Below are positions 1 to 7,775 of a stretch of 50,117 nucleotides of DNA, piece by piece. The DNA comes from UBA1189 sp045660385 (GTDB lineage: Bacteria; Bacteroidota; Bacteroidia; Bacteroidales; Bacteroidaceae). A program made the translations under genes and the position numbers. The notes beneath the pieces are model-generated. The model did not search any database. It saw nothing but the letters and a program-made list of their open reading frames with translations, and was not told the origin of the DNA. Where the stretch lies: the NCBI GenBank assembly GCA_045660385.1, contig JAZRDT010000145.1, positions 1 to 50,117 of the forward strand, given 5' to 3'. The stretch's first letter is position 1; the number at the start of each line of letters is the position of its first letter.

Positions 1-82
1 GCTTACCCATACCTGAAGTAAAGTAGTCACGAAGAATTGACAAACGTTCTTCTTCACTGTAACGTTGATGTTTTTTTCTCAT
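1..82 (-). CDS. Transposase-like protein, N-terminal fragment (cut by window edge)
   Basis: An ATG at 82 reading leftwards opens a frame that stays open to the window edge (27 codons). It begins MRKKHQRYSEEERLSILRDY, followed by FTSGMGK. A short basic start followed by a helix of the type 'Y-S-E-E-E-R-L-S-I-L-R-D-Y' is typical of the helix-turn-helix N-terminus of IS3-type OrfA and related transposases. That family assignment is from pattern memory and only 27 residues are visible. The rest lies left of the window. An inverted pair ACACATTT (90-97) / AAATGTGT (109-116) just upstream could belong to the element end, but no clear IS boundary or target duplication can be fixed from this side. 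Confidence 0.5.
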   Translation of the reverse strand, partial: MRKKHQRYSEEERLSILRDYFTSGMGK

Positions 83-411
83 ACTGTCTACACATTTTAA
101 TGGTTATTAAATGTGTCTACCTATACCAGTATAAGACAAAAATACGAATGCGCCTCTCTGTGGTCTCGCGCTTCGGCGTGAGATGGTTGAACGCGAACTC
201 CTTCCGGAAAGGATGGCATAGTTAACGTCAGCGTTATCGTTATCGCTGCAGCGCCACCGCCAACCTATTTATGAACTTTTGTAACCTAAATAGTGTAGTG
301 TGTGGTAACTCTGAGTCCGATGTTGTTGCCAAAATAACACTCGGCCGATGGATATTGGCAAAAAAAGTGGTAATTTTGCATTTACTTAAGAATCTGTTTA
401 GACGCATATCT
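83..411. other. Intergenic region between IS-like fragment and DUF2156/GNAT gene
   Basis: No convincing gene is seen in this stretch of about 330 bp. It contains a short inverted repeat near the putative transposase start (90-97 / 109-116), a small imperfect palindrome around TCCTTCCGGAAAGGA (200-214), and a TAATTTTG box at 371-378 that fits the Bacteroidetes -7 promoter element for the next gene. Reading frames here are short and have no recognisable domains. Confidence 0.5.
371..378 (+). promoter_or_regulatory. Bacteroidetes -7 box for DUF2156/GNAT gene
   Basis: TAATTTTG matches the TAnnTTTG consensus used by the Bacteroidetes primary sigma factor. It lies 33 bp before the ATG at 412. A matching upstream TTTG/TTG at 19-21 bp spacing is not visible, so only the -7 half is supported. 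Confidence 0.5.
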
Positions 412-2340
412 ATGATAATACCCTTTAGACCCGTTACGGCTGCTGATGCCGATGTGTTGCGCTCCTTTACGATGGAGAGCAAGTGTATGAACTGTGACAT
501 GAACGTGGCCAACATCTGTGCCTGGCAATTTCTTTACCACACGGAGTGGGCCGTGGTGGAGGGGTTCCTGGTGCTGCGCTTCGTGACGGACGGACATGTG
601 ACCTACATGAAGCCCATGGGAAAGGGCGACCTGGGGCGTGTGTTGAGGCTGCTGGCCGAGGATGCGCGCAGCTTGGGCGACACGCTGAGGGTAGCCTGTG
701 TGTGTCCGTGTGCGCAGGCGTTGATGGAGGAGTCGGCGCCCGGAGGTTTTACCTTCGAGAGTCAGCGCGAGCGGGCCGACTACATCTACCTGCGCGAGAG
801 TCTGGTGATGCTGAGCGGCAAGAAGCTGCAGCCCAAGCGCAACCACATCAGCAAGTTTAAGCGACTGTACCCGAACCACGCGTATCGGCCCCTGACGGCC
901 GACCTCGTTCCTCACTGTCTGCAGCTGGCTGAGGCCTGGTGCCGCACGGCCGACTGCCGTGAGCAGCGTGCCGCATTGGCCGAGCAGCGCATGATGGCCT
1001 ATGCGTTGGACCACATGGAGGAGCTGCGCATCAGGGGCGGAGCGCTCTTCGTGGAGGAGAGGATGGTGGCCTTCACCTTTGGTGCGCCTATCAACGGAAC
1101 CACCTTTGACGTGTGTGTGGAGAAGGCCGACACGGCCTACGAGGGTGCCTACACGATGATCAACCATGAGTTTGTGTCGGCCCTGCCCGAGCAATATGCC
1201 TATATCAACCGCGAAGAGGACCTCGGACTCGAGGGGCTGCGCAAGGCGAAGTTGTCGTACTACCCCGAACTGATACTGGACAAGATGACGGCTACCTACA
1301 CGGCGCAGCCTGTGGAGAACGAGGAGGAGCGCCGCATGCGCTTCGAGACGCGCCGCCTGTGGGAGCGCTCGTTTGCCGACCCGCGGGCCTTCATCGACCT
1401 CTACTTCCGCGAGAAGTACCGCAAGGAGCGCAACGAGACGATCGTGCGCGATGGGCGTGTGGTGTCGGCCCTGCAGAAGTTGCCCTATCCCATGACCTAT
1501 GGCGGGGCAATGCTGCCGGCATCGTACATCTCGGGGGCCTGCACCGATGAGGAGTATCGCCGGCGCGGACTGATGGGCGAACTGCTGGAGCAGACGCACC
1601 GTGCGATGCAGCGTGAGCAGGCGGCCTTCAGCTTCCTTATCCCTGCCACACCCGAGCTGTTTGCCTACTATGCCAAACAGGGTTACACGCCCTGCTTCCG
1701 CTTCGGGTGGACGACGGAGACCCCTTCGCCCCTCAGCTCGCAAGACTCAACTCTCAACACCCAAGTCTCAATCCCCAGCGATGAACACCTCATCTACCTG
1801 CGCGACAGGATGCAGGAACGCACGATGTGTGTGCAGCATCCGCTGAGCGACCTGCGGGCGGTGGTGGACGACATGAATCTGGCTGGCGACACGTTGTGGG
1901 AGGTGCGTCGTGGCACGCTGCTCGTGGGAGTTGCCCTGTGCCGTGCCGAGGCCGACGGGGTGCTGTTGCGCGAGTGCCTATACGATGACGATGAGGCGCG
2001 CGATGCGCTGGTGGCGGGCATTGCTGCGCACTATGGCCGCACCGAGGTGGATGTGGTGGATGCGACGGCTACGGTGGGGGAATACATCGGCATGGCGCGC
2101 ATCATCGATGCCGAGGCGATGCTCACGGCCTATGCCCGCCTGCATCCGGAGGTGTGCTGCACGTTGCGTGTGGCCGACCCGCAGCTGGCCGAGAACAACG
2201 GCTGCTACCGTGTGGCCGAGGGTGGGTGCCAGCGACTTGCCGATGAGGCGGACGGGGCCAAGGAGTATACCATTGCGGAGCTGACGCACCGGGTGCTTGC
2301 CGAGGAGAACCCGCTGATGACGCTGATGATGAACGATTAG
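412..2340 (+). CDS. DUF2156 - GNAT (Eis-like) acyltransferase fusion protein
   Basis: A 642-aa protein. The first ~300 residues begin MIIPFRPVTAADADVLRSF and resemble DUF2156 proteins, which are related to the catalytic part of phosphatidylglycerol lysyltransferases and have a double GNAT-like fold. From about residue 310 a second acyltransferase unit follows, with a GNAT acetyl-CoA-binding segment (EEYRRRGLMGELL, about residues 380-393) and an Eis/SCP2-like tail after about residue 460. The substrate is unknown; N-acylation of an amine, peptide or lipid is inference. The start at 412 was chosen because the in-frame upstream stretch overlaps the -7 promoter box at 371-378. A heptanucleotide repeat is embedded in frame at 1737-1778 (residues ~442-456), between the GNAT core and the tail. 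The usual state of these two units is, from memory, separate neighbouring genes, so the fusion is notable. Confidence 0.75.
   Translation: MIIPFRPVTAADADVLRSFTMESKCMNCDMNVANICAWQFLYHTEWAVVEGFLVLRFVTDGHVTYMKPMGKGDLGRVLRLLAEDARSLGDTLRVACVCPCAQALMEESAPGGFTFESQRERADYIYLRESLVMLSGKKLQPKRNHISKFKRLYPNHAYRPLTADLVPHCLQLAEAWCRTADCREQRAALAEQRMMAYALDHMEELRIRGGALFVEERMVAFTFGAPINGTTFDVCVEKADTAYEGAYTMINHEFVSALPEQYAYINREEDLGLEGLRKAKLSYYPELILDKMTATYTAQPVENEEERRMRFETRRLWERSFADPRAFIDLYFREKYRKERNETIVRDGRVVSALQKLPYPMTYGGAMLPASYISGACTDEEYRRRGLMGELLEQTHRAMQREQAAFSFLIPATPELFAYYAKQGYTPCFRFGWTTETPSPLSSQDSTLNTQVSIPSDEHLIYLRDRMQERTMCVQHPLSDLRAVVDDMNLAGDTLWEVRRGTLLVGVALCRAEADGVLLRECLYDDDEARDALVAGIAAHYGRTEVDVVDATATVGEYIGMARIIDAEAMLTAYARLHPEVCCTLRVADPQLAENNGCYRVAEGGCQRLADEADGAKEYTIAELTHRVLAEENPLMTLMMND
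1737..1778 (+). repeat. In-frame heptad repeat inside the DUF2156/GNAT gene
   Basis: Five consecutive 7-bp units ending in CAA (CTCGCAA, GACTCAA, CTCTCAA, CACCCAA, GTCTCAA) are followed by the decayed unit TCCCCAG. They encode a Ser/Gln/Thr/Asn-rich linker between the GNAT core and the C-terminal domain. The composition (A/C/T-rich on this strand) differs clearly from the G-rich coding sequence on both sides. The unit length is the same as in the intergenic array at 4124-4214. Confidence 0.7.
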
Positions 2341-2395
2341 CCCTCGATCGCCGCATCTTCTGCCCAATCTCTTAGGCCAAGTGAAAAAAAAGCAG

Positions 2396-2403
2396 TAATT
2401 TTG
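2396..2403 (+). promoter_or_regulatory. Bacteroidetes -7 box for PASTA-rluD
   Basis: TAATTTTG matches TAnnTTTG and lies 16 bp before the ATG at 2419. The TTG at 2401-2403, which could be taken as a start codon, is part of this box, so translation should begin downstream. No good -33 element is visible. Confidence 0.5.
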
Positions 2404-2418
2404 AGCCGTAAAAATGAA

Positions 2419-3036
2419 ATGGCTATGAACAAGAAGAAAGAAACCAAGAATAAGAAGGCTTCGCTGAAGTTTGTCGTTGTGAACCTGGCAGCGATGGTGG
2501 CCGTAGGTGTGGCTGCCGTGCTCATTACCTTCCGCTGGATCGACAGCTACACCGAACATGGTGTGGCGGTGAAGGTGCCCGTGGTGACGGGGATGACCGA
2601 AGAGGAGGCCGTGGAGGTGCTCGGCAAGCATAACCTCGTGGGCATTGCATCGGACTTCGTGTATGTGAAGGGGGTGCCTACGGGTGAAATCATCGGTCAG
2701 CGACCTGCCGGTGAGGCCAAGGTGAAGCGCGGCCGCAAGATTTACCTTACGGTGAGCTCGGGCAACCATCCGATGATTGCCGTGCCCGACATTGCCGACA
2801 ACAGTTCGTTGCGCCAGGCCGAATCGCGCCTGCGTGCCGCCGGCTTCCAACTGACGCCGCACGACACGATCAAGGGCGAACTGGACTGGGTATATGCCAT
2901 ACGTCTGGGCGAGCGCGAACTGCAGGGCGAGGAGCTGGTGCCTGAGGGCTCTACGCTGACCCTCGTCATCGGTGGAGGCGAGAAGCTGGATGCCGACACG
3001 CTGGGAGTGCCCACGGTGGAGGATGGATGGTTCTAA
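2419..3036 (+). CDS. PASTA-domain membrane protein
   Basis: About 205 aa. A lysine-rich cytoplasmic start (MAMNKKKETKNKK) is followed by one transmembrane helix (about residues 18-38, VVNLAAMVAVGVAAVLITF) and two PASTA repeats. The first runs from VPVVTGMTEEEAVEVL to YLTVSSG and the second from VPDIADNSSLRQAE to LTLVIGGG. PASTA domains bind peptidoglycan or muropeptides in serine/threonine kinases and PBPs. This protein has only the anchor and PASTA repeats, so it is probably a periplasmic wall-sensing or wall-binding partner. It precedes an RluD-type gene by 18 bp and ddl lies further on, a small wall-linked run on the same strand. The start could be 2419 or 2425 (MNKKKE). Confidence 0.85.
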   Translation: MAMNKKKETKNKKASLKFVVVNLAAMVAVGVAAVLITFRWIDSYTEHGVAVKVPVVTGMTEEEAVEVLGKHNLVGIASDFVYVKGVPTGEIIGQRPAGEAKVKRGRKIYLTVSSGNHPMIAVPDIADNSSLRQAESRLRAAGFQLTPHDTIKGELDWVYAIRLGERELQGEELVPEGSTLTLVIGGGEKLDADTLGVPTVEDGWF

Positions 3037-3054
3037 CGACACAAACGGACGACT

Positions 3055-4125
3055 ATGATTGACGAAATGGACGAGCTGCTGGACGAGGAGGTGGACCTGG
3101 ATGGCGCTACCGACGGGGAATCGTCGCTCTACGAGCACTTCCGCGTGGTGGCCGACAAGGGGCAGGAGCTGGTGCGGGTGGACAAGTTCCTCATCGACCA
3201 TCTGCCGCATGCCTCGCGCAACCGCATACAGAAGGCTGCCGAAGGGGGATTCCTCCATGTGAACGGCAAGCCGGTGAAGAGTAACTACAGGGTGAAGCCG
3301 CGCGACATCGTGACGCTGATGATGGACCGCCCGCGCATGAACACGGAGATTGAGCCGGAGGATATCCCGCTCGACATCGTGTACGAGGACGATGACCTGA
3401 TGGTGATAAACAAGCCTGCCGGCATGGTGGTGCACCCGGGCTGCGGAAACTATCACGGTACGCTGGTGAATGCCATCGCATGGCACCTGCGCGACAACCC
3501 CGACTACGACCCGAACGACCCGGGCGTGGGACTGGTGCACCGCATCGACAAGGATACGTCGGGACTGCTCGTGGTGGCCAAGACACCCGATGCCAAGACG
3601 GCGCTGGGCATACAGTTCTTCAACAAGACCACCAAGCGCCACTATAATGCGCTGGTGTGGGGAGCGCTCAAGGAGGAGACGGGTACCATACGCAGCCAGA
3701 TAGCACGTAACCCGCACGACCGCCTGCAGATGGCCGTATTCACCGATCCCGCGATAGGCAAGCATGCGGTGACGCACTATAGGGTGCTGGAGCGCATCGG
3801 TTATGTCACGCTGGTGGAGTGTATCCTCGAGACGGGACGTACGCACCAGATTCGTGTGCACATGAAGCACCTGGGACACCCGCTCTTCAACGACGAGCGC
3901 TACGGTGGCAACGAGATTCTCAAGGGTACCACCTCGGGGACCTATCGCAAGTTTGTGCAGAATAGCTTCGAGGCTTGTCCGCGTCAGGCGCTGCATGCGC
4001 GTACCCTCGGATTCGTGCATCCACGCACGGGAGAGGAGATGTTCTTCACCTCGGAGCTCCCTGCCGACATGGTGGCGCTCATCGAACGCTGGCGGAACTA
4101 TGTGGAGAACACGTTGAATAATTGA
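3055..4125 (+). CDS. rluD: RluD-type 23S rRNA pseudouridine synthase
   Basis: A 356-aa protein that converts specific uridines in RNA (23S rRNA helix 69 for RluD) to pseudouridine. An S4 RNA-binding domain lies at about residues 40-95 (VRVDKFLIDHLPHASRNRIQK). The catalytic domain has the signature HRIDKDTSG at 162-170, in which Asp165 is the expected catalytic residue. The conserved late segment GRTHQIRVHMKHLGHPL is also present. An acidic N-terminal extension (~35 residues) precedes the S4 domain. The gene starts 18 bp after the PASTA gene. The last two bases of its stop codon begin the 7-bp repeat array that separates it from ddl. RluA/RluB-family alternatives are less likely because of the S4 plus HRxDKDTSG combination. 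Confidence 0.9.
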   Translation: MIDEMDELLDEEVDLDGATDGESSLYEHFRVVADKGQELVRVDKFLIDHLPHASRNRIQKAAEGGFLHVNGKPVKSNYRVKPRDIVTLMMDRPRMNTEIEPEDIPLDIVYEDDDLMVINKPAGMVVHPGCGNYHGTLVNAIAWHLRDNPDYDPNDPGVGLVHRIDKDTSGLLVVAKTPDAKTALGIQFFNKTTKRHYNALVWGALKEETGTIRSQIARNPHDRLQMAVFTDPAIGKHAVTHYRVLERIGYVTLVECILETGRTHQIRVHMKHLGHPLFNDERYGGNEILKGTTSGTYRKFVQNSFEACPRQALHARTLGFVHPRTGEEMFFTSELPADMVALIERWRNYVENTLNN

Positions 4126-4214
4126 CAATGGACAATTGACAATTGACAATTGACAATTCACAATTCACAATTCACAATTGACAAATCATAATTCATAATT
4201 CACAATTCAGAATT
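4124..4214. repeat. Array of thirteen 7-bp units between rluD and ddl
   Basis: Exactly 91 bp = 13 units of consensus SACAATT: GACAATG, four GACAATT, three CACAATT, GACAAAT, two CATAATT, CACAATT and CAGAATT. The array starts inside the rluD stop codon and ends 7 bp before the ddl ATG (4222), filling the whole spacer. Early units are nearly identical and later ones are degenerate. AATT-centred units can pair with each other, so hairpins are possible. It lies in the untranslated spacer and could change length by slippage. Confidence 0.9.
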
Positions 4215-4221
4215 GCAACAA

Positions 4222-5202
4222 ATGGATACAAAACGTATAATAGCTATTGTCGCTGGTGGCGACTCGGGCGAATACGAGGTGTCGCTGCGTAGTGCTCAGG
4301 GCATCGACTCGTTTCTCGACAAGGAGCGCTACACGACCTATACGGTCATCATACGTGGCACGGAATGGAACGTGCAGCTGCCCGATGGGGCCACGGTGCC
4401 TGTGGACCGCAACGACTTCAGTTTCCACTACAATGGTGAGCATGTGAAGTTCGACTATGCCTACATCACCATTCACGGTACGCCCGGTGAGAATGGTCTG
4501 CTGGGCAGCTACTTCGAACTCATCCGCATGCCCTATTCCACCTGTCCGCCCCTTATCTCGGCCATGACATTCAACAAGTTTGTGCTCAACCAATACCTGC
4601 GCAGCCTCGGTGTGCGTGTGGCCGAATCGCTCACGCTGCGCCGCCAGGACCGAATCACTGCCGACGATGTGGTGAAGGCGGTGGGTCTGCCCTGTTTCGT
4701 GAAGCCCACCTGTGGTGGTTCGAGCTGTGCAACAACGAAGGTGAAGACGCCCGAAGAGCTGCTCCCTGCCGTGGAGGCTGCCTTTGGCGAGGCCGACGAG
4801 GTGATGATTGAGGCCTTCATGCAGGGCACGGAGATTACCTGTGGCTGCTATAAGACAAGCCGCCGAAGCGTGGTGCTGCCCATCACGGAGGTGGTGGCAA
4901 AGAATGAGTTCTTCGACTACGATGCGAAGTACAATGGCGCGGTGGAGGAGATCACTCCGGCACGCATCGAGGAGAGTATTGCCGAGCGCGTGCGCACGCT
5001 GACCTCGCTGCTCTACGACATCTTGCGCTGCCGTGGCATCATCCGTATCGACTACATCATCACCGAGGGTAACAAGTTGAACCTGCTCGAGATCAACACA
5101 ACACCGGGTATGACGGCCACGAGCTTCATTCCCCAGCAGGTGCGCGCTGCCGGACTCGACATCAAGGATGTGCTCACCGAAATCATCGAGGACAGCTTCT
5201 GA
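4222..5202 (+). CDS. ddl: D-alanine--D-alanine ligase
   Basis: A 326-aa cytoplasmic ATP-grasp enzyme that joins two D-Ala for peptidoglycan precursor synthesis. The N-terminal IAIVAGGDSGEYEVSLRSAQ matches the Ddl start (GG-S-E-xx-VS). Other family marks are HGTPGENGLLGSYFEL, FVKPTCGGSSCATTKV, the ATP-binding VMIEAFMQGTEITCG, and RIDYIITEGNKLNLLEINTTPGMT with the metal-binding acidic residue and Asn. The ATG at 4222 is preferred over the TTG at 4213 because that TTG is the end of the heptad repeat array. A bidirectional terminator follows and the next gene is convergent. Confidence 0.95.
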   Translation: MDTKRIIAIVAGGDSGEYEVSLRSAQGIDSFLDKERYTTYTVIIRGTEWNVQLPDGATVPVDRNDFSFHYNGEHVKFDYAYITIHGTPGENGLLGSYFELIRMPYSTCPPLISAMTFNKFVLNQYLRSLGVRVAESLTLRRQDRITADDVVKAVGLPCFVKPTCGGSSCATTKVKTPEELLPAVEAAFGEADEVMIEAFMQGTEITCGCYKTSRRSVVLPITEVVAKNEFFDYDAKYNGAVEEITPARIEESIAERVRTLTSLLYDILRCRGIIRIDYIITEGNKLNLLEINTTPGMTATSFIPQQVRAAGLDIKDVLTEIIEDSF

Positions 5203-5218
5203 AGGAAGTATATAATAT

Positions 5219-5254
5219 AAAAGAAGAGAGACCCCACGGGGCCTCTCTTCTTTT
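5219..5254. terminator. Bidirectional terminator between ddl and C1B peptidase
   Basis: AAAAGAAGAGAG and CTCTCTTCTTTT form the outer arms, continuing past one mismatch into CCCC/GGGG around a tiny loop. The A-rich and T-rich ends on both strands suit termination of the two convergent genes (ddl on plus, peptidase on minus). Confidence 0.85.
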
Positions 5255-5275
5255 ATTATATGATGCAATCGGAGA

Positions 5276-6469
5276 TTACTTGATGCCGAGCTTCTTGCGG
5301 ATATCCTTGGGGATGGCGTTCTTGTGAACCACGATGTTCATGGTCTTGTAGCGAGCGAATGCCTTTGAAGCATACCAGATGCCCTTGTAAGTACCGGTCT
5401 CGCCCCATGAGTTCTTCACCATGTAGTATTCGTTGCCCAACTGGTCCTTGGCGATACCGTAGATTACCATACCGTGGTCATCGGTGGTCTCCCAATTGTT
5501 GTAAGCAAGCTGACGCTCCTCCTGTGTGCACCACTTCTGGGGCTGAGGTTTGTCGTTGAGCTTCTTCTCGGCAGGAGAGAGCTTGAGCCAGTGCGCCATG
5601 TCTGAACCGCTGAGCTCCTGAGCCTTCTCGGCATCGGGCATTACGGCTACGCCGTTGCGTGTGAAGCCGCTCTCGCTCACGTCAGAACCCCATGCGATGG
5701 TGTAACCCTCCATGATGGCGTTGTCGAATACCTCCATGAACTCGTCGATGGGAAGGTTGTATGACTGAGCCCAACGCCAGTTGTCCTGAATCTCAAGCAC
5801 GAATGATGAGTAGAAGGGGTGGTGGGTGTATGAGGTGAGTGATACGTAGTCAGAGGCGTTGAGACCGGTAGACTCGTAGAATGACTTCGGAGTGTACTCC
5901 TTGCCGTTGTAGGTGAACTTCTCTGGACGTACACCGAGGTAGATGTCGTGGATGGCCTCGATAGCCTTCTTCCAAAGCATGTTGCCTTCGTTGTCGCTCT
6001 GGAGCTTGCTATGACGACCCTTGGCGATAGCTGCTACGACGGCATCGCTTACAGCAGAGAGCTCTGTGTGGTTGCTGAGGGTGTCACCATACATCACACC
6101 GGGACGCATCTCTGCCTCGGGAACGAGACCAAACTTCTCCATGCCGTAGAGTACATCGTAGAACGAACCGCCCTGTGAGAATGAGATGTCGCCGTGGGTG
6201 CGTACAGCCTTGTCGGCACGGTCGAGGTAGGTGTTGTGTACGATGTACATCTCTGAGAAGTCGTACTCACCCTTGCCCATACGGAGCAACTCGGCCTCGA
6301 TGAACGAAAGGCTTGAGTAGCACCAGCAGGTACCGGCACGGTTCTGGTTCTTAATAGAGGTGATGGGGTTCTCCTTCACGGTGGTGAACACGAAGCCCTC
6401 CTCGTTTTGTGCGAATGCACCGAAGGTCATGAGACCAGCGAGTGCGAGTGAAAAGAATCGTTTTGTCAT
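5276..6469 (-). CDS. Exported C1B cysteine peptidase (PepC / bleomycin hydrolase-like)
   Basis: A 397-aa papain-fold peptidase. The oxyanion Gln42 and nucleophile Cys48 lie in NQNRAGTCWCYSSLSF. The active-site His is in TTDDHGMVIYGIA and the Asn in YMVKNSWGE. A signal peptide is clear (residues 1-20, MTKRFFSLALAGLMTFGAFA, then QN). Classical PepC is cytosolic, so this version should act in the periplasm or outside, probably trimming peptides. It is a single gene with its own promoter (6513-6544) and a convergent terminator downstream. The length is somewhat shorter than the usual ~450 aa of PepC. The C-terminus ends KKLGIK, whereas the bleomycin-hydrolase type relies on its C-terminal tail for aminopeptidase trimming, so endo- versus exopeptidase activity is uncertain. 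Confidence 0.88.
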   Translation of the reverse strand: MTKRFFSLALAGLMTFGAFAQNEEGFVFTTVKENPITSIKNQNRAGTCWCYSSLSFIEAELLRMGKGEYDFSEMYIVHNTYLDRADKAVRTHGDISFSQGGSFYDVLYGMEKFGLVPEAEMRPGVMYGDTLSNHTELSAVSDAVVAAIAKGRHSKLQSDNEGNMLWKKAIEAIHDIYLGVRPEKFTYNGKEYTPKSFYESTGLNASDYVSLTSYTHHPFYSSFVLEIQDNWRWAQSYNLPIDEFMEVFDNAIMEGYTIAWGSDVSESGFTRNGVAVMPDAEKAQELSGSDMAHWLKLSPAEKKLNDKPQPQKWCTQEERQLAYNNWETTDDHGMVIYGIAKDQLGNEYYMVKNSWGETGTYKGIWYASKAFARYKTMNIVVHKNAIPKDIRKKLGIK

Positions 6470-6512
6470 GTTGTTTACTATTTTTTTTGGTTATGTGTTG
6501 TCAAATAATTTG

Positions 6513-6544
6513 CAAAAGTAGTTTAATCTGAACGATTGACCAAA
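6513..6544 (-). promoter_or_regulatory. Promoter of C1B peptidase
   Basis: Read on the minus strand: TTTG (6544-6541), 20 nt, TACTTTTG (6520-6513), a full match to the Bacteroidetes -33/-7 promoter. It lies 44 bp before the ATG at 6469. Confidence 0.8.
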
Positions 6545-6571
6545 TTATAAGGTGTGAAAATCGTAATTCTC

Positions 6572-6590
6572 AGCGAGATATGCGCTCGCT
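6572..6590 (-). terminator. Possible weak hairpin at end of rfbB
   Basis: AGCGAG (6572-6577) and CTCGCT (6585-6590) form a 6-bp stem with a 7-nt loop, overlapping the rfbB stop codon. There is no strong T-run afterwards, so termination is tentative. Confidence 0.3.
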
Positions 6591-7729
6591 TATCGGCCGC
6601 TATACATGCGCTCGTAGTAGTGCTGGTAGTCGCCGCTGGTGACCTCCTCGACCCATGACTGGTTGTTGAGGTACCACTCGATGGTTTTCACGATGCCCAC
6701 CTCAAAGGTGGTCTCGGGATACCAGCCAAGCTCCTCCTTGATCTTGGTGGGATCGATGGCATAGCGCTGGTCGTGACCGAGGCGGTCCTTCACGTAGGTG
6801 ATGAGGTCGTCGCTGATCCAGTCGATGCTGGGCTGTCCGTCGGGGCCCATCTCCTGCTTCTTCAGTACCTTTCGGTATTCGGGGTGCTCGGTCATGAGGC
6901 GGTGGATGGTGCTGATGGTGAGGCGCACGATCTCGATGTTCTTCTTCTCATTGTGTCCGCCTACGTTGTAGACCTGTCCCACACGGCCTTTGCGTACGAC
7001 CATCTCGATGGCCTTGCAGTGGTCTTCAACGTAGAGCCAGTCGCGCACGTTGGAGCCATCGCCGTAGACAGGGAGTTTCTTGCCTTCGAGGATGTTCTTG
7101 ATGATGAGCGGAATAAGCTTCTCGGGGAAGTGGTAAGGACCGTAGTTGTTTGAGCATCGGGTGATGGTCACGGGCATATGGAAGGTGTCGTGGTAGGCCA
7201 TCACAAAGAGGTCGGCGCTGGTTTTCGAAGCACTGTAGGGACTGTGGGGACAGAGAGGGGTGTCTTCGGTGAAGTAGCCCTCGTCGCCCAGACTGCCGTA
7301 TACCTCGTCGGTAGATACCTGATGGTAGCGTACGCCCTCGCGCCAGGTGGGGTAGCCCTGCTCGTCCTTGCCGGTGACCCAGGCCTTGCGTGCCGAGTCG
7401 AGCAGGTTCTGTGTGCCGAGGATGTTGGTCTCGAGGAAGAGCTGTGGGTTTTCGATGCTGCGGTCGACATGGCTCTCGGCGGCAAAGTTGACAACAACGT
7501 CGAACTTGTACTCGGCAAAGAGGCTGTCTACAAGGGCGCGGTCGCCAATGTTGCCGCGGTGGAAGGTGCAACGGTCATTGTCGATGTCCTTGGCGATGGT
7601 GCCGAGGTTGCCGGCATAGGTCAAGAGGTCGAGGACAACAATCTTGACATCTTCGTAGTTCTTCAGGAGATATTTTATGTAGTTGGCGCCAATGAATCCG
7701 GCAGCGCCTGTAACGAGGTAGGTTTTCAT
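6590..7729 (-). CDS. rfbB: dTDP-glucose 4,6-dehydratase
   Basis: A 379-aa extended short-chain dehydrogenase that makes dTDP-4-keto-6-deoxyglucose from dTDP-glucose, the second step to dTDP-L-rhamnose and related sugars for polysaccharides. The NAD-binding GAAGFIG is at residues 8-14. The active-site Thr140-Asp141-Glu142 (STDEVYG) and the Tyr165/Lys169 pair (YSASK) are all present. The start MKTYLVTG at 7729 was chosen because longer in-frame starts overlap rfbA. It follows rfbA by 46 bp on the same strand and shares its promoter. The later genes rfbC and rfbD are not next to it in this window. Confidence 0.95.
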   Translation of the reverse strand: MKTYLVTGAAGFIGANYIKYLLKNYEDVKIVVLDLLTYAGNLGTIAKDIDNDRCTFHRGNIGDRALVDSLFAEYKFDVVVNFAAESHVDRSIENPQLFLETNILGTQNLLDSARKAWVTGKDEQGYPTWREGVRYHQVSTDEVYGSLGDEGYFTEDTPLCPHSPYSASKTSADLFVMAYHDTFHMPVTITRCSNNYGPYHFPEKLIPLIIKNILEGKKLPVYGDGSNVRDWLYVEDHCKAIEMVVRKGRVGQVYNVGGHNEKKNIEIVRLTISTIHRLMTEHPEYRKVLKKQEMGPDGQPSIDWISDDLITYVKDRLGHDQRYAIDPTKIKEELGWYPETTFEVGIVKTIEWYLNNQSWVEEVTSGDYQHYYERMYSGR

Positions 7730-7775
7730 TGAATTGAATGTTGAAATTAAAGGTTGAAAATCGATTTCGGCTGTA

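Noticed and set aside
382..1743. Long minus-strand open frame opposite the DUF2156/GNAT gene
   Set aside because: Its protein is His/Arg/Gln/Leu-rich without domains, a typical mirror of GC-rich codons. The plus-strand frame has clear acyltransferase motifs.
1978..4161. 727-aa minus-strand open frame opposite PASTA and rluD
   Set aside because: It overlaps three well-supported plus-strand genes and its composition is that of an antisense shadow.
4207..5268. 353-aa minus-strand open frame opposite ddl
   Set aside because: It is antisense to an unmistakable D-Ala-D-Ala ligase, has no domain, and starts in the terminator region.
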